Below, one piece after another: positions 7,537 through 16,972 of a DNA stretch of 39,438 nucleotides (its first letter is position 1; each line of letters starts with the position of its first letter). A model generated the notes under the pieces. The model had not been told where the DNA came from and made no database searches. It worked only from the letters and a program-made list of their open reading frames with translations. Location: NCBI GenBank assembly GCA_947243845.1, contig CAMXIF010000029.1, positions 1-39,438 on the forward strand, read 5' to 3'. The DNA is from an uncultured bacterium (lineage in GTDB: Bacteria > Bacillota > Clostridia > Lachnospirales > Lachnospiraceae). A program made the position numbers and the translations under genes.

Positions 7537-9093
7537 ATGAAAAAAGTATATGTGATCGGCGCGGGGCCTGCAGGACTCACCGCCGCTTACGAATTATTAA
7601 AACAGAGCAAAGATTACGAAGTCATCGTTTTAGAGGAATCAGACGCCATGGGCGGCATCTCTAAGACCGTAAACTATAAGGGCAACCGTATGGATATGGG
7701 CGGCCATCGCTTCTTTTCCAAAGTACCGGAGGTCAATGCCTGGTGGGATCAGATGCTGCCAAGACAGGGAGCCCCCACTTACGATGATATCGTATTACAC
7801 CGTGAGATGACCTTAAGCCCAGGCGGCCCGGATCCCGAAAAAGAAGACCGGGTGATGCTGCGCAGGAACCGGGTATCCCGCATTTATTTCAAACGGAAGT
7901 TCTTTGATTATCCAATCTCCTTAAAACCGGAGACCTTTATCAACATGGGACTTCTCACCACCCTGCAGGTAGGCTTCAGCTATCTGGCCTGCCTGATCCA
8001 TAAGCGGAAAGAAAATTCCCTGGAGGATTTCTATATCAACCGTTTTGGCAAGAAACTCTATTCCATGTTCTTTGAACATTACACCGAGAATCTCTGGGGA
8101 CGCCATCCCAGCGAGATTGCCCCGGACTGGGGCGCGCAGCGAGTGAAGGGATTATCCATCATCGCCATCTTAAAAGATATCTTCGCCAAGATGAGTCCCA
8201 ATAAAAAGAACAGAGAAGTGGAGACTTCCCTGATTGAGGAATTCAGTTATCCCAAACTTGGCCCCGGTCAGCTCTGGGATGTAACGGCAGCGGAAATAGA
8301 GAAACTGGGCGGCACAATCCTGCGCCACTGCAAGGCCACGAAACTGCATAAGGATGAAAATAACCATATCACCTCCCTGACCTATGAGACAGAAGGTCAT
8401 GAAGTGACCGTGGAGGGCGATATCTTTATCTCTTCCATGCCCGTCAAGGATCTGGTGTCCGGCATGAACGATGTGCCGGAGGTTGAAGCCCAGATTGCCG
8501 CAGGCCTCCCCTACCGTGACTATATGACAGTGGGATTACTTCTGCCCAAACTGAACCTGAAAAACAAGACCAAGTTAAAGACCATCGGCAACATTGTGCC
8601 GGACTGCTGGGTATACGTGCATGATAGAACCGTCCAGTTAGGCCGCTTCCAGATTTATAACAACTGGTCCCCCTATATGATCAGGGATTTAGAGCATACT
8701 GTGTGGATCGGTCTGGAATATTTCTGTTTTGAGGGAGATAAATACTGGAACATGTCCGATGAGGACTTCACCAAATTTGCAGTGGACGAGATCGTGGGCA
8801 TGGGTCTGATCGACTCCCCCGAAGACGTGATGGATTCCCATGTGGAGCGAGTCAAAAAGGCCTATCCGGCGTATTTTGACACCTACAAGGATATGGACAA
8901 GCTGGTGGACTATTTAAAATCCTTCGACAATCTCTACTGTGTGGGACGAAACGGCCAGCACCGCTACAACAACATCGACCATTCCATGGTAACCTCTTTT
9001 GAGACTGTAAAGAACATCGTTAACGGTATCGCTTCCAAGGATAATATCTGGAGTGTGAATACCGAGAAAGTCTACCACGAAGAGAAAGCGTGA
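7537..9093 (+). CDS. FAD-dependent oxidoreductase resembling UDP-galactopyranose mutase and amine oxidases
   Basis: The 518-residue protein begins [13 protein letters not shown], a Rossmann dinucleotide-binding motif (G8, G10, G13). An acidic residue ends the second strand (V-I-V-L-E-E), and [10 protein letters not shown] follows, the pattern typical of flavoproteins of the UDP-galactopyranose mutase / protoporphyrinogen oxidase group. The C-terminal region ([17 protein letters not shown]) closes the FAD site. It is a single gene with its own terminator and AAGGGG before the ATG. The divergent neighbours make surface polysaccharide, so sugar-nucleotide chemistry is plausible, but membership of the true mutase family cannot be shown by eye. 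Confidence 0.8.
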   Translation: MKKVYVIGAGPAGLTAAYELLKQSKDYEVIVLEESDAMGGISKTVNYKGNRMDMGGHRFFSKVPEVNAWWDQMLPRQGAPTYDDIVLHREMTLSPGGPDPEKEDRVMLRRNRVSRIYFKRKFFDYPISLKPETFINMGLLTTLQVGFSYLACLIHKRKENSLEDFYINRFGKKLYSMFFEHYTENLWGRHPSEIAPDWGAQRVKGLSIIAILKDIFAKMSPNKKNREVETSLIEEFSYPKLGPGQLWDVTAAEIEKLGGTILRHCKATKLHKDENNHITSLTYETEGHEVTVEGDIFISSMPVKDLVSGMNDVPEVEAQIAAGLPYRDYMTVGLLLPKLNLKNKTKLKTIGNIVPDCWVYVHDRTVQLGRFQIYNNWSPYMIRDLEHTVWIGLEYFCFEGDKYWNMSDEDFTKFAVDEIVGMGLIDSPEDVMDSHVERVKKAYPAYFDTYKDMDKLVDYLKSFDNLYCVGRNGQHRYNNIDHSMVTSFETVKNIVNGIASKDNIWSVNTEKVYHEEKA

Positions 9094-9131
9094 CAAAAAC
9101 CTTCATTCATCATTTAATATGTTCATAAAGC

Positions 9132-9170
9132 AAAGGCGGACACACAGACAATTTTTGTGTGGCCGCCTTT
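9132..9170. terminator. Terminator between the oxidoreductase and uxaA
   Basis: AAAGGCGG (9132-9139) pairs with CCGCCTTT (9163-9170), and CACACA (9141-9146) with TGTGTG (9156-9161), with one A/G mismatch between the two stems. The genes on both sides converge here. Confidence 0.75.
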
Positions 9171-9247
9171 ATCTACATCTGCTTAATCGTCACTTTTACT
9201 TTCAACTTTTATCAAAACGGCTCTCGCCATAGAACTTGCTCAATCTT

Positions 9248-10729
9248 TTAAAGGGTCACCCCCTGTTTAAAGATTGCCATATCATGGAAACCTGCCTCCT
9301 CGCTGCACACTTTCTTTCCCGAGGCCACCTCCACCACATAATCAAATAAGTTCTGTGCCGTCTCGTCAAGATCCCGGTCCTCCACCAGCACACCAGCATT
9401 AAAATCAATCCAGTTTTTCTTTTTCCCGGCCAGTGCGCTGTTACTGGAAATCTTGACTGTGGGTACCGGAGAAGCAAAGGGGGTCCCACGTCCGGTAGTG
9501 AACAACACGATTTGAGCGCCGCTGGCCGCCAATGCTGTGGAGGCCACCAAATCGTTGCCGGGCGCACTGAGCAGATTGAGCCCCGTCTTTTCCACCCGTT
9601 GTCCATAGGAGAGCACGCCTCTTACCGGGGCACTTCCCGACTTCTGGGTACAGCCCAGGGATTTATCTTCCAAGGTAGAAATACCGCCCTTTTTATTACC
9701 CGGAGAAGGATTCTCATAAATAGTCTGATCATGATCCATAAAATACTGTTTAAAATCATTAACAAGCTTCACAGTCTGCTCGAAAACTTCCCGGCTCTCA
9801 CAGCGGTTCATCAAAAGTGTCTCCGCACCGAACATCTCCGGCACTTCCGTGAGGATTGCCGTTCCCTTCCTGCTAACCAGCAAATCGGAAAATTTCCCCA
9901 CCAGAGGATTGGCTGTAATACCGGAAAAGCCGTCACTCCCGCCGCATTTTAATCCAATGATAAGCTTCGACACGCTGACAGGCTCCCGCTCGCAGGCAGA
10001 TACCCGGGCAATCAGTTCATCCAGAAGCTGTCCGCCGGCCTCCATCTCATCCTCTGTCTCCTGACAGACTAAAAACTTCACCCGTTTCTCATCCACTTCA
10101 CCAATATATGGTTTCAGGACATCAATATTGCTGTTCTCGCATCCTAAACCAAGCACCAATACACCGCCGGCATTGGGATGGTTGATCAGATCTGCCAGAA
10201 TTGTCCTGGTATGCTCCTGGTCATCGCCCATCTGGGAACACCCGTAAGGATGCGGGAAAGCAATCACTTCCTCCGCGGTACCCTGCAATCTGTTGTTGGC
10301 CGCTTTCGCCAGGGCCTGGGCCACATTGTTGACACAGCCGACCGTGGGAATGATCCAGATCTCGTTGCGAACTCCCACCTTCCCGTCCGGACGCACAAAG
10401 CCCATAAAGGATGCGTCCGGCAGTTCCTTTTCTTTTGTCTCCACAGGCTCATACTCATAAGTAAGCAGTTCTCCCAGCGCCGTCTTAAGGTTGTGGGTGT
10501 GTACCCACTGTCCGGCTTTGATCTCCTCTTTGGCATGGCCGATACGGCAGCCGTATTTGATGACATCACCGCCTGACGGGATATCGCATAGTGCCATCTT
10601 GTGTCCGGCGGGAATTGTTTCCTTCGCTGCCACCTGTGCTTCGCCTGTCTCTATGGCCTCACCCGCCGCAATCTCCCGGATTGCCACCACCACATTATCT
10701 TTCTCATGAATCTGCATATAATTTTTCAT
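9248..10729 (-). CDS. uxaA: Altronate dehydratase
   Basis: The 493-residue protein has the UxaA layout. An N-terminal SAF-type domain (about 1-90) ends near W-V-H-T-H-N-L-K-T-A, and the large C-terminal domain carries G-F-V-R-P-D-G-K-V-G-V-R-N, H-P-Y-G-C-S-Q and L-K-C-G-G-S-D-G-F-S-G-I-T-A-N-P. The enzyme dehydrates D-altronate to 2-keto-3-deoxygluconate in the galacturonate branch. An open frame extends to 10765, but GGAGGG lies 8 bases before the ATG at 10729, and the MKNYMQIH start fits the family. It follows uxaB by about 110 bp on the same strand and is probably co-transcribed under the lacI-side operator. Confidence 0.95.
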   Translation of the reverse strand: MKNYMQIHEKDNVVVAIREIAAGEAIETGEAQVAAKETIPAGHKMALCDIPSGGDVIKYGCRIGHAKEEIKAGQWVHTHNLKTALGELLTYEYEPVETKEKELPDASFMGFVRPDGKVGVRNEIWIIPTVGCVNNVAQALAKAANNRLQGTAEEVIAFPHPYGCSQMGDDQEHTRTILADLINHPNAGGVLVLGLGCENSNIDVLKPYIGEVDEKRVKFLVCQETEDEMEAGGQLLDELIARVSACEREPVSVSKLIIGLKCGGSDGFSGITANPLVGKFSDLLVSRKGTAILTEVPEMFGAETLLMNRCESREVFEQTVKLVNDFKQYFMDHDQTIYENPSPGNKKGGISTLEDKSLGCTQKSGSAPVRGVLSYGQRVEKTGLNLLSAPGNDLVASTALAASGAQIVLFTTGRGTPFASPVPTVKISSNSALAGKKKNWIDFNAGVLVEDRDLDETAQNLFDYVVEVASGKKVCSEEAGFHDMAIFKQGVTL

Positions 10730-10840
10730 TTCACTAACCCTCCATGCCGGAACATCCTGCTGCAATCACAACGCAATGAGAAAACCTTGAAGGTGATTTC
10801 CTGCAATCGAGGCATATCCCCGGCTCTGACCCATTAAGCA

Positions 10841-12304
10841 TCACTGCATATTCTTCTCTATTGCCCGGCGCATACCAAGTGTTCGGATATCCTCCAAATA
10901 GGAGACAATCGCATTTTCAACGCCAGCGACCGCACTCAGATCCTGTCCCCAGAACTCTGTATTGGCGAGCGTATTATGCACATATTCCTTTGTCCCTTTA
11001 CTGCTGTTAGCCGCAAAGAAGTTAAGTACCGCCTCATCATCCAGAATATTATACTCCTCTTCACCACGGTGACCGATCAGGGCCTTATCCCGAATCTCCG
11101 TGCCGGTATAGAAGGCCATAAGCGCCGCCAGGGAGAACGTAAGGTGTTCCGGGAGGGCATCCTTTTCCTCTACATACTCCAGGAAACTGGGCATACACCG
11201 CGCCCGCCATTTGGAAACGGAATTCAGGGAGATGGACAGGTGGGCATGTTTCACATAAGGGTTGTTAAATCTGGTGAGCACCGCCTGGGCAAACTCTTCC
11301 AATTCCTGTTTCGGAAGCGTCAGTGTCGGAATCACTTCCTCAAAGATTGTGGCTTTGATAAAGTTTAAAATCAGCTCATCCTGCATGGACTGCAGCACAA
11401 TATCGTTGCCGCACAGATAGGAAGCCAGCACAAAGGATGTGTGCGCGCCGTTTAAGATACGAACTTTTCTCTGCTTGTAGGGTTTCTGATTATCCGTAAA
11501 GATTACCGGAAGTCCCACTTTAGGCAGGGGCAGTTCTTCACTGATATCCTTGTCACTCTCAATCACCCAAAGGGCAAAGGGTTCGCCTGTCACGATCAGA
11601 TTATCCTGATAACCAAACTCTTTACACAATTCCTCCGCTTCATCCCTGGGATACCCGGTAACGATCCTATCCACCAATGTAGATGTGAACACACATGCCT
11701 CATTGATCCATGTGATAAACCCTTCTTCCAGTTTCCACAATGCCGCCAATTTCAAAACGCACTCTTTCAGGTGAATCCCGTTATCATCGATCAGTTCCAC
11801 CGGCAGCATAATCAGCCCTTTATCCTGTGCTCCGTTAAAATGCTGATACCTCTCATATAAAAATTTGGTCAACTTACCGGGATAGGTCTTCGGCGGCATA
11901 TATTCCAGCCGATCCGTATCATCATACACAATCCCCGCCTCTGTGGTATTTGATACGATGAATCGCAGGGTATCCAACCTTGCATAAGCGGCATATTTCT
12001 CATATTCCCCATAAGCATCCACTGCATCTGACACACTTGTCACAATCCGGTTAATCCGCTGGGCTTTTCCATCCACGATGCCCCGCAGCTGTACCGTATA
12101 CTGGCATTCCTGCTCATGAAAACGCTCCAGTGAACCGAACTCAATGGGTTTTACCAAAACAACATCCCCATTAAATTCCCCCTTTTCATTGGCAATGTCA
12201 ATCATATAATCCACAAAAGCCCGCAGAAAATTTCCTTCTCCAAACTGTAAGACCTTAACCGGCCTCTCCACCTTGCCTGTTTTTTGCCTGTTTAAAAGTT
12301 CCAT
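10841..12304 (-). CDS. uxaB: Tagaturonate reductase (altronate oxidoreductase)
   Basis: The 487-residue protein is of the mannitol dehydrogenase family. It begins with a nucleotide-binding region V-L-Q-F-G-E-G-N-F-L-R-A-F-V-D-Y and carries the conserved K-x-R-I-L-N-G-A-H-T segment (residues around 282-291) typical of UxaB. It reduces D-tagaturonate to D-altronate with NADH. GGAG lies 10 bases before the ATG at 12304. It is the first gene of the minus-strand uxaB-uxaA unit, divergent from the lacI-type regulator. A LacI/CcpA-type operator (12338-12351) lies just upstream, at the predicted transcription start. Confidence 0.95.
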   Translation of the reverse strand: MELLNRQKTGKVERPVKVLQFGEGNFLRAFVDYMIDIANEKGEFNGDVVLVKPIEFGSLERFHEQECQYTVQLRGIVDGKAQRINRIVTSVSDAVDAYGEYEKYAAYARLDTLRFIVSNTTEAGIVYDDTDRLEYMPPKTYPGKLTKFLYERYQHFNGAQDKGLIMLPVELIDDNGIHLKECVLKLAALWKLEEGFITWINEACVFTSTLVDRIVTGYPRDEAEELCKEFGYQDNLIVTGEPFALWVIESDKDISEELPLPKVGLPVIFTDNQKPYKQRKVRILNGAHTSFVLASYLCGNDIVLQSMQDELILNFIKATIFEEVIPTLTLPKQELEEFAQAVLTRFNNPYVKHAHLSISLNSVSKWRARCMPSFLEYVEEKDALPEHLTFSLAALMAFYTGTEIRDKALIGHRGEEEYNILDDEAVLNFFAANSSKGTKEYVHNTLANTEFWGQDLSAVAGVENAIVSYLEDIRTLGMRRAIEKNMQ

Positions 12305-12337
12305 GACAGCAGATCTCCTTTCTTTTCCTTAAAAGAA

Positions 12338-12351
12338 TGTAAGCGGTTTCA
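12338..12351. promoter_or_regulatory. LacI/CcpA-type operator upstream of uxaB
   Basis: TGTAAGCGGTTTCA matches the catabolite-responsive / LacI-family operator pattern TGWAARCGYTWNCW with one mismatch. It lies right at the predicted uxaB start of transcription. It differs at one position from the second site at 12533-12546, which suggests one regulator binds both, most simply the adjacent LacI-type protein. Confidence 0.75.
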
Positions 12352-12358
12352 TATTACT

Positions 12359-12388
12359 TATAATTTCATATTTTTATTCATAAGTCAA
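12359..12388 (-). promoter_or_regulatory. Probable uxaBA promoter
   Basis: On the minus strand TTGACT (12383-12388) and ATTATA (12359-12364) are 18 bp apart. Transcription would begin near 12352, next to the operator at 12338-12351. The -10 is imperfect and a neighbouring TATAAG is an alternative. Confidence 0.5.
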
Positions 12389-12490
12389 TACGCCGCAAGG
12401 CTGTTTCAATCCTATTTTATCAGTGTTTCCGTAAGTTTTTGATATTGTTGGAAGATTTTGATATTTTGTCTGCAAGGCACCGCTCCCGCA

Positions 12491-12519
12491 TTGCTTTTTG
12501 CCGTGGTTTTCGCTATAAT
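12491..12519 (+). promoter_or_regulatory. Promoter of the lacI-uxaC-kdgK-kdgA operon
   Basis: TTGCTT (12491-12496) and a perfect TATAAT (12514-12519) are separated by 17 bp. Transcription should begin near 12526, about 80 bp before the regulator's ATG and immediately before the operator at 12533. Confidence 0.75.
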
Positions 12520-12532
12520 AATCTCAATTTCA

Positions 12533-12546
12533 TGTAAGCGTTTTCA
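12533..12546. promoter_or_regulatory. LacI/CcpA-type operator upstream of the regulator gene
   Basis: TGTAAGCGTTTTCA fully fits TGWAARCGYTWNCW. It lies just downstream of the predicted transcription start, a position suited to repression and autoregulation. It is almost identical to the site upstream of uxaB (12338-12351). Confidence 0.8.
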
Positions 12547-12585
12547 TAAAAGTAAATTTGCTTCGCGGCCTCGGATAAAGCGGAG
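12547..12585. repeat. Partial copy of the palindromic repeat in the lacI leader
   Basis: AAAAGTAAATTTGCTTCGC, then GGCCTCGGATAAAGCGG, matches the core of the units at 5930-6125 with a few changes and an internal deletion. It sits in the 5' untranslated region between the operator and the AGGAGG of the regulator gene, so it is transcribed. Confidence 0.65.
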
Positions 12586-12604
12586 AAAGGAGGCAGGTAC
12601 AGAA

Positions 12605-13621
12605 ATGGCCATGACCATCTACGATATTTCTCAAAAAGCCGGTGTATCGACTGCCACCGTCTCCCGTGTCATCAACGGCAGCGGCAATGTCAGTCCAGTC
12701 ACCCGACAGAAGGTGACGGCTATCATCGAAGAATACGGCTATATACCGAACGCATACGCACGGGGCATGGGACTGCGCTCCTCAAAGACCGTGGGGCTTC
12801 TTTGTGCGGATTCTTCTGATCTGTACACCGCCAGGGCTGTCTATCTGCTACAGCAGGAACTACAGGCCAACGGCTATGAATCCCTGCTCTGCTGTACCGG
12901 TTTTAATCAGGATGTCCGCCAGGATTACCTGCATCTGATCCTTTCTAAAAAGGTGGACAGCATCATCCTGGCAGGCTCGCATTTCATCGCCACCAGCGAA
13001 CTGGATAACGCCTATATACGGGAGGCCGCGGATCAGATTCCGATCATGCTCTTAAACGCATCCTACGATCACCCGCATGTATACAGCGCACTATGCGATG
13101 ACTATGCCGCCATGCACGAAGCTGCCTCTTCCATGATCCGTTCCGGTATCCCGGATATCCTGTATTTGTATAATTCCAAATCATACAGCGGCCTCCGGAA
13201 GCTGAACGGTTTCCAGAAAGCCTTGGACGAGAATAACATCCCGCCCTCCATGCGGCATATCCTCTATTATGACGGGACACCGGACAGTATCGAATCCATC
13301 TCTGATTTCGTGACAAGGGCGGCAGAAAATGGCCATACCTTCCACGGCATCATTGGTTCGGACGATGCACTGGCCGCCGGCGGCATCAAATATGCACAGC
13401 AAAAGGGCTTACGCATTCCGGAAGAGATCAGTGTGATCGGCTATAACAATTCCATTCTCACCACCTGCTGTACGCCGGCACTTACCTCCGTAGACAATTG
13501 TCTGGAAGTGCTCACACACCAGTTGGTACACACGCTGCTCCATGTGTTAGCCGGGGAAGAAATGCCCCAGAAAGTCGTTTTTTCCGGCAAACTGATCAGA
13601 CGAGATACCACTCTATTTTAA
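12605..13621 (+). CDS. LacI-family transcriptional regulator of hexuronate genes
   Basis: The 338-residue protein has an N-terminal LacI helix-turn-helix (T-I-Y-D-I-S-Q-K-A-G-V-S-T-A-T-V-S-R-V-I-N-G) and a periplasmic-binding-protein-like sensor domain ending with the usual T-S-V-D region. The upstream open frame reaches 12458, but AGGAGG at 12588-12593 and family alignment place the start at 12605. It is the first gene of the operon with uxaC, kdgK and kdgA, 22 bp before uxaC, and is divergent from uxaBA. It probably represses both units through the paired operators and is released by a uronate or pathway intermediate. Ligand not known. Confidence 0.92.
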   Translation: MAMTIYDISQKAGVSTATVSRVINGSGNVSPVTRQKVTAIIEEYGYIPNAYARGMGLRSSKTVGLLCADSSDLYTARAVYLLQQELQANGYESLLCCTGFNQDVRQDYLHLILSKKVDSIILAGSHFIATSELDNAYIREAADQIPIMLLNASYDHPHVYSALCDDYAAMHEAASSMIRSGIPDILYLYNSKSYSGLRKLNGFQKALDENNIPPSMRHILYYDGTPDSIESISDFVTRAAENGHTFHGIIGSDDALAAGGIKYAQQKGLRIPEEISVIGYNNSILTTCCTPALTSVDNCLEVLTHQLVHTLLHVLAGEEMPQKVVFSGKLIRRDTTLF

Positions 13622-13643
13622 AAACCAAGAAAGGAGTCTACTC

Positions 13644-15056
13644 ATGAAACCATTTATGGACCAAAACTTTTTACTCTCCAACGATGCTGCACAGAAGCTC
13701 TATTTTGACTTTGCGGCAGACACACCGATACTGGATTATCACTGCCACATTAATCCCAGGGAAATCTACGAGGACCGCAGGTTTGAGAACATCACGCAGG
13801 TCTGGCTGGGGGGCGATCACTACAAATGGCGCTTTATGCGTTCCTGCGGTGTGGAGGAACGTTACATTACCGGTGACGCATCCGATCAGGAGAAATTCTT
13901 CAAATGGGCCGAGTGTCTGGGTAAGGCTATCGGCAATCCGCTCTTCCACTGGTCCCATCTGGAACTACAGAAATATTTCGGCTTCCATGGCGTATTGAAC
14001 AAAAAGACTGCAGAGGAAGTCTGGAATCTCTGTAACGAAAAGCTGGCGGATCCTTCCATGTCGGTCCGCAATCTAATCAAACAGTCCAATGTAACCCTGA
14101 TCTGCACCACCGATGACCCGGTGGATTCACTGGAATGGCATCAGAAAATAGCAGAGGATGCTTCCTTCGATGTGCAGGTACTTCCCGCATGGCGTCCGGA
14201 CAAGGCCATGAACATTGAAAAGGTAACATTCCCCGAATATCTTGCCACATTATCCGAAGTATCCGGTGTTAAGATTGAAAGCTTTGCAGATCTGCGTCAT
14301 GCATTGACCATCCGCATGGACTTCTTCGCTTCCATGGGATGTTCCGTCTCCGATCACGCCTTAGAGTATGTGATGTATGCACCCGCCTCCAAAGAAGAAG
14401 TGGAGGCAATCTTTAGCAAACGCATGGGCGGAAATGCTGTCACCCGTGAGGAAGAACTGAAATTTAAGACGGCGTTCATGCTCTTTGTAGGCAAGGAATA
14501 CGCGAAGCGCGGCTGGGTTATGCAGCTCCACTATGGCTGTAAACGAGATAACAACATTCTCCAGTTCAATAAACTGGGCCCGGACACCGGTTACGACTGC
14601 ATCAATAACTATGCGCCTTCTTCCGAGATGGCTGATTACTTAAATGCACTCGCCTGCACGGATGAACTTCCCAGGACAATCCTCTACAGCCTTAATCCCA
14701 ACGACAACCAGGCTATCGGAACCATCCTGGGTTGTTTCCAGAACTCCACGGCCGTTGCCAAAATCCAGCAGGGCTCCGCATGGTGGTTCAACGACCATAA
14801 GACAGGCATGCAGGATCAGATGATCTCCCTGGCCAATCTGGGGAATCTCTCCGGCTTTGTGGGAATGCTGACTGATTCCAGAAGCTTCCTCTCCTACACC
14901 AGACACGATTACTTCCGCAGGATTCTCTGTAATCTGCTGGGTACATGGGTAGAAAACGGGGAATATCCGGATGATTATGAGACACTCGGTGAGATTGTCA
15001 GAGGCATCTGCTACAACAATGCCATCCGTTATTTTGGGTTTGATTTAAAGCCCTAG
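13644..15056 (+). CDS. uxaC: Glucuronate/galacturonate isomerase
   Basis: The 470-residue protein is the expected length for UxaC, an amidohydrolase-superfamily isomerase. The N-terminal metal-binding motif D-Y-H-C-H-I-N-P is near residue 31. H-Y-G-C-K-R-D-N-N and the arginine/tryptophan-rich segment near the end are also conserved. It isomerises D-glucuronate to fructuronate and D-galacturonate to tagaturonate, so it feeds both the uxaBA branch here and the uxuBA branch at 26672-29365. AAAGGAG lies 9 bases before the ATG. It is co-transcribed with the regulator gene. Confidence 0.97.
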   Translation: MKPFMDQNFLLSNDAAQKLYFDFAADTPILDYHCHINPREIYEDRRFENITQVWLGGDHYKWRFMRSCGVEERYITGDASDQEKFFKWAECLGKAIGNPLFHWSHLELQKYFGFHGVLNKKTAEEVWNLCNEKLADPSMSVRNLIKQSNVTLICTTDDPVDSLEWHQKIAEDASFDVQVLPAWRPDKAMNIEKVTFPEYLATLSEVSGVKIESFADLRHALTIRMDFFASMGCSVSDHALEYVMYAPASKEEVEAIFSKRMGGNAVTREEELKFKTAFMLFVGKEYAKRGWVMQLHYGCKRDNNILQFNKLGPDTGYDCINNYAPSSEMADYLNALACTDELPRTILYSLNPNDNQAIGTILGCFQNSTAVAKIQQGSAWWFNDHKTGMQDQMISLANLGNLSGFVGMLTDSRSFLSYTRHDYFRRILCNLLGTWVENGEYPDDYETLGEIVRGICYNNAIRYFGFDLKP

Positions 15057-15159
15057 GAGTAAGACAGTGCTGAAATGCTACAGCATTATCAGGCAGAAAC
15101 ATCCTGCTTATAACAACAACCGTCAATAGCAATATTGATAAACAGGAGGATATTATAAT

Positions 15160-16257
15160 ATGAATCTGAATTTGAAACCGGAAAAAGAATGTAAGTTTGA
15201 TGCCGTGTCCCTGGGCGAAGTCATGTTACGGCTCGATCCCGGCGAGGGCCGGATCCGCACAGCCAGATCCTTCAGGGCATGGGAAGGCGGCGGAGAATAC
15301 AACGTCATCCGCGGCCTGCACAAATGTTTTAAGATGAATACCGCCGTCATCACAGCTTTTGCCGACAACGAAGTGGGTATGCTGATGGAGGATTTCATCA
15401 ACCAGGGCGGCGTGGACACTTCCCTGATCAAGTGGATGAAGACGGACGGTATCGGACGCGTCTGCCGTAACGGCCTGAATTTTACAGAGCGCGGCTTCGG
15501 CATCCGTGGTGCGGTGGGCTGTTCCGACCGCGCCAACACCGCTATTTCCAAAGCGACACCGGAAGATTTTGATTTCGAGTATATCTTTGGTGAACTGGGC
15601 GTCAGATGGCTGCACACCGGCGGCATCTATGCTGCTTTGTCCGAACAGTCCTGTGAAACGGTACTGGCCGCTATTAAGACCGCCAAGAAATACGGCACCA
15701 TCGTATCTTATGATTTGAATTATCGTCCCTCCATGTGGAGCGCCATCGGCGGACAGGCGAAGGCACAGGAGGTCAACAAAGAGATTGCCAAATACGTGGA
15801 TGTGATGATCGGCAATGAAGAGGACTTCACCGCCTGCCTCGGTTTCGAGATTGAAGGCAATGACAAAGACTTAAAGACCCTCAATCTGGACGGTTATAAA
15901 AAGATGATCAATGAAGCGGCACAGACTTATCCCAACTTTAAGGCTGTGGCTACTACGCTTCGTCAGGTCAAAACCGCTACCGTTAACGACTGGAGCGCCA
16001 TCTGCTGGGCTGACGGCGAGATTTATAAGGCAAAGGATTATAAGGATCTGGAGATCATGGACCGCGTAGGCGGCGGAGATTCCTTTGCTTCCGGCCTGGT
16101 CTTCGGTCTGATGACCACACAGGATGCGGAACTGGCCGTCAACTACGGTGCCGCACACGGCGCCCTGGCCATGACGACTCCCGGCGATACCACCATGGCA
16201 AGCCGCAAGGAAGTGGAAGCCATCATGGGCGGCGCAGGTGCAAGAGTGCAGCGCTAG
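15160..16257 (+). CDS. kdgK: 2-keto-3-deoxygluconate kinase (PfkB family)
   Basis: The 365-residue sugar kinase has an N-terminal S-L-G-E-V-M-L-R-L-D start, the first PfkB region G-G-G-E-Y-N-V (43-49) and the C-terminal signature D-R-V-G-G-G-D-S-F-A-S-G (301-312), in which D307 is the catalytic base. It phosphorylates 2-keto-3-deoxygluconate to KDPG. AGGAGG lies upstream of the ATG. About 100 bp without an evident promoter separates it from uxaC, and kdgA follows 38 bp later, so one operon is likely. The role is assigned from family plus position between uxaC and the KDPG aldolase. Confidence 0.93.
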   Translation: MNLNLKPEKECKFDAVSLGEVMLRLDPGEGRIRTARSFRAWEGGGEYNVIRGLHKCFKMNTAVITAFADNEVGMLMEDFINQGGVDTSLIKWMKTDGIGRVCRNGLNFTERGFGIRGAVGCSDRANTAISKATPEDFDFEYIFGELGVRWLHTGGIYAALSEQSCETVLAAIKTAKKYGTIVSYDLNYRPSMWSAIGGQAKAQEVNKEIAKYVDVMIGNEEDFTACLGFEIEGNDKDLKTLNLDGYKKMINEAAQTYPNFKAVATTLRQVKTATVNDWSAICWADGEIYKAKDYKDLEIMDRVGGGDSFASGLVFGLMTTQDAELAVNYGAAHGALAMTTPGDTTMASRKEVEAIMGGAGARVQR

Positions 16258-16295
16258 GATAAGGAGCGTAAAGCGCTTCGCAGAAGGAGGAAAAA

Positions 16296-16925
16296 ATGAG
16301 CAAAATTACAGATAGCATGAAAGAATCTATTATTGTGCCGGTGGTTGTTATAGAGGACGCCAAGGACGCAGTTCCCACCGCAAACGCGCTTTTGGCCGGC
16401 GGTATCAATGTGATGGAGATTACGTTGCGCACGGCAGCGGCCTTAGACAGTATCCGCAATGTGGCCGCACAGTGCCCGGAAATGATCGTGGGCGTTGGTA
16501 CGGTCCTAAATATCGACCAGGCCAAAGAGGCCGTGGAAGCAGGCGCCAAATTTATCGTCTCTCCGGGATTTGACAAGAAGATTGTTAAATGGTGTGTAAA
16601 AAATGACATTGATGTCACACCCGGTTGTGTCACCCCCACAGAGATCATGATGGCAAGAAACCTGGGACTGCGGATAGTCAAATTCTTCCCCGCCAACGTT
16701 TATGGCGGCTTAAAGGCCATCACCAATCTGGCCGCACCGTTTACGGATATGCAGTTCCTTCCCACCGGCGGCGTGAACACGGAAAACATTGCAGAGTTCG
16801 TTGCCAATCCGGCAATTTTCGCAGTGGGCGGAAGCTGGGTATGCAAGAAGGCTGATATTGCGGCCGGCAATTTTGATAAGATTACGGAACTTTGTAAGGA
16901 AGCAAGGGCACAGATTAAATCATAA
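16296..16925 (+). CDS. kdgA: KDPG/KHG aldolase
   Basis: The 209-residue class I aldolase is of the Eda type. E41 in V-M-E-I-T-L-R-T and the Schiff-base K129 in I-V-K-F-F-P-A are both present, together with G-V-G-T-V and the phosphate-binding L-P-T-G-G-V. It cleaves 2-keto-3-deoxy-6-phosphogluconate to pyruvate and glyceraldehyde-3-phosphate, completing both uronate branches. AAGGAGG precedes the ATG. It is the last gene of the plus-strand operon, ahead of a long terminator. Equivalent names are eda and kdgA. Confidence 0.95.
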   Translation: MSKITDSMKESIIVPVVVIEDAKDAVPTANALLAGGINVMEITLRTAAALDSIRNVAAQCPEMIVGVGTVLNIDQAKEAVEAGAKFIVSPGFDKKIVKWCVKNDIDVTPGCVTPTEIMMARNLGLRIVKFFPANVYGGLKAITNLAAPFTDMQFLPTGGVNTENIAEFVANPAIFAVGGSWVCKKADIAAGNFDKITELCKEARAQIKS

Positions 16926-16972
16926 GGGTATAGAAGCTGTCAGTTAGCAGCGATTCCCGTCTCTGCTTCTTA

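Noticed and set aside
12458..12604. N-terminal extension of the LacI-type regulator
   Set aside because: This stretch contains the promoter, the operator and a repeat copy. The AGGAGG and the helix-turn-helix alignment fix the start at 12605.
15057..15159. Internal promoter or small gene between uxaC and kdgK
   Set aside because: I see no paired -35/-10 boxes at normal spacing and no frame with a start signal.
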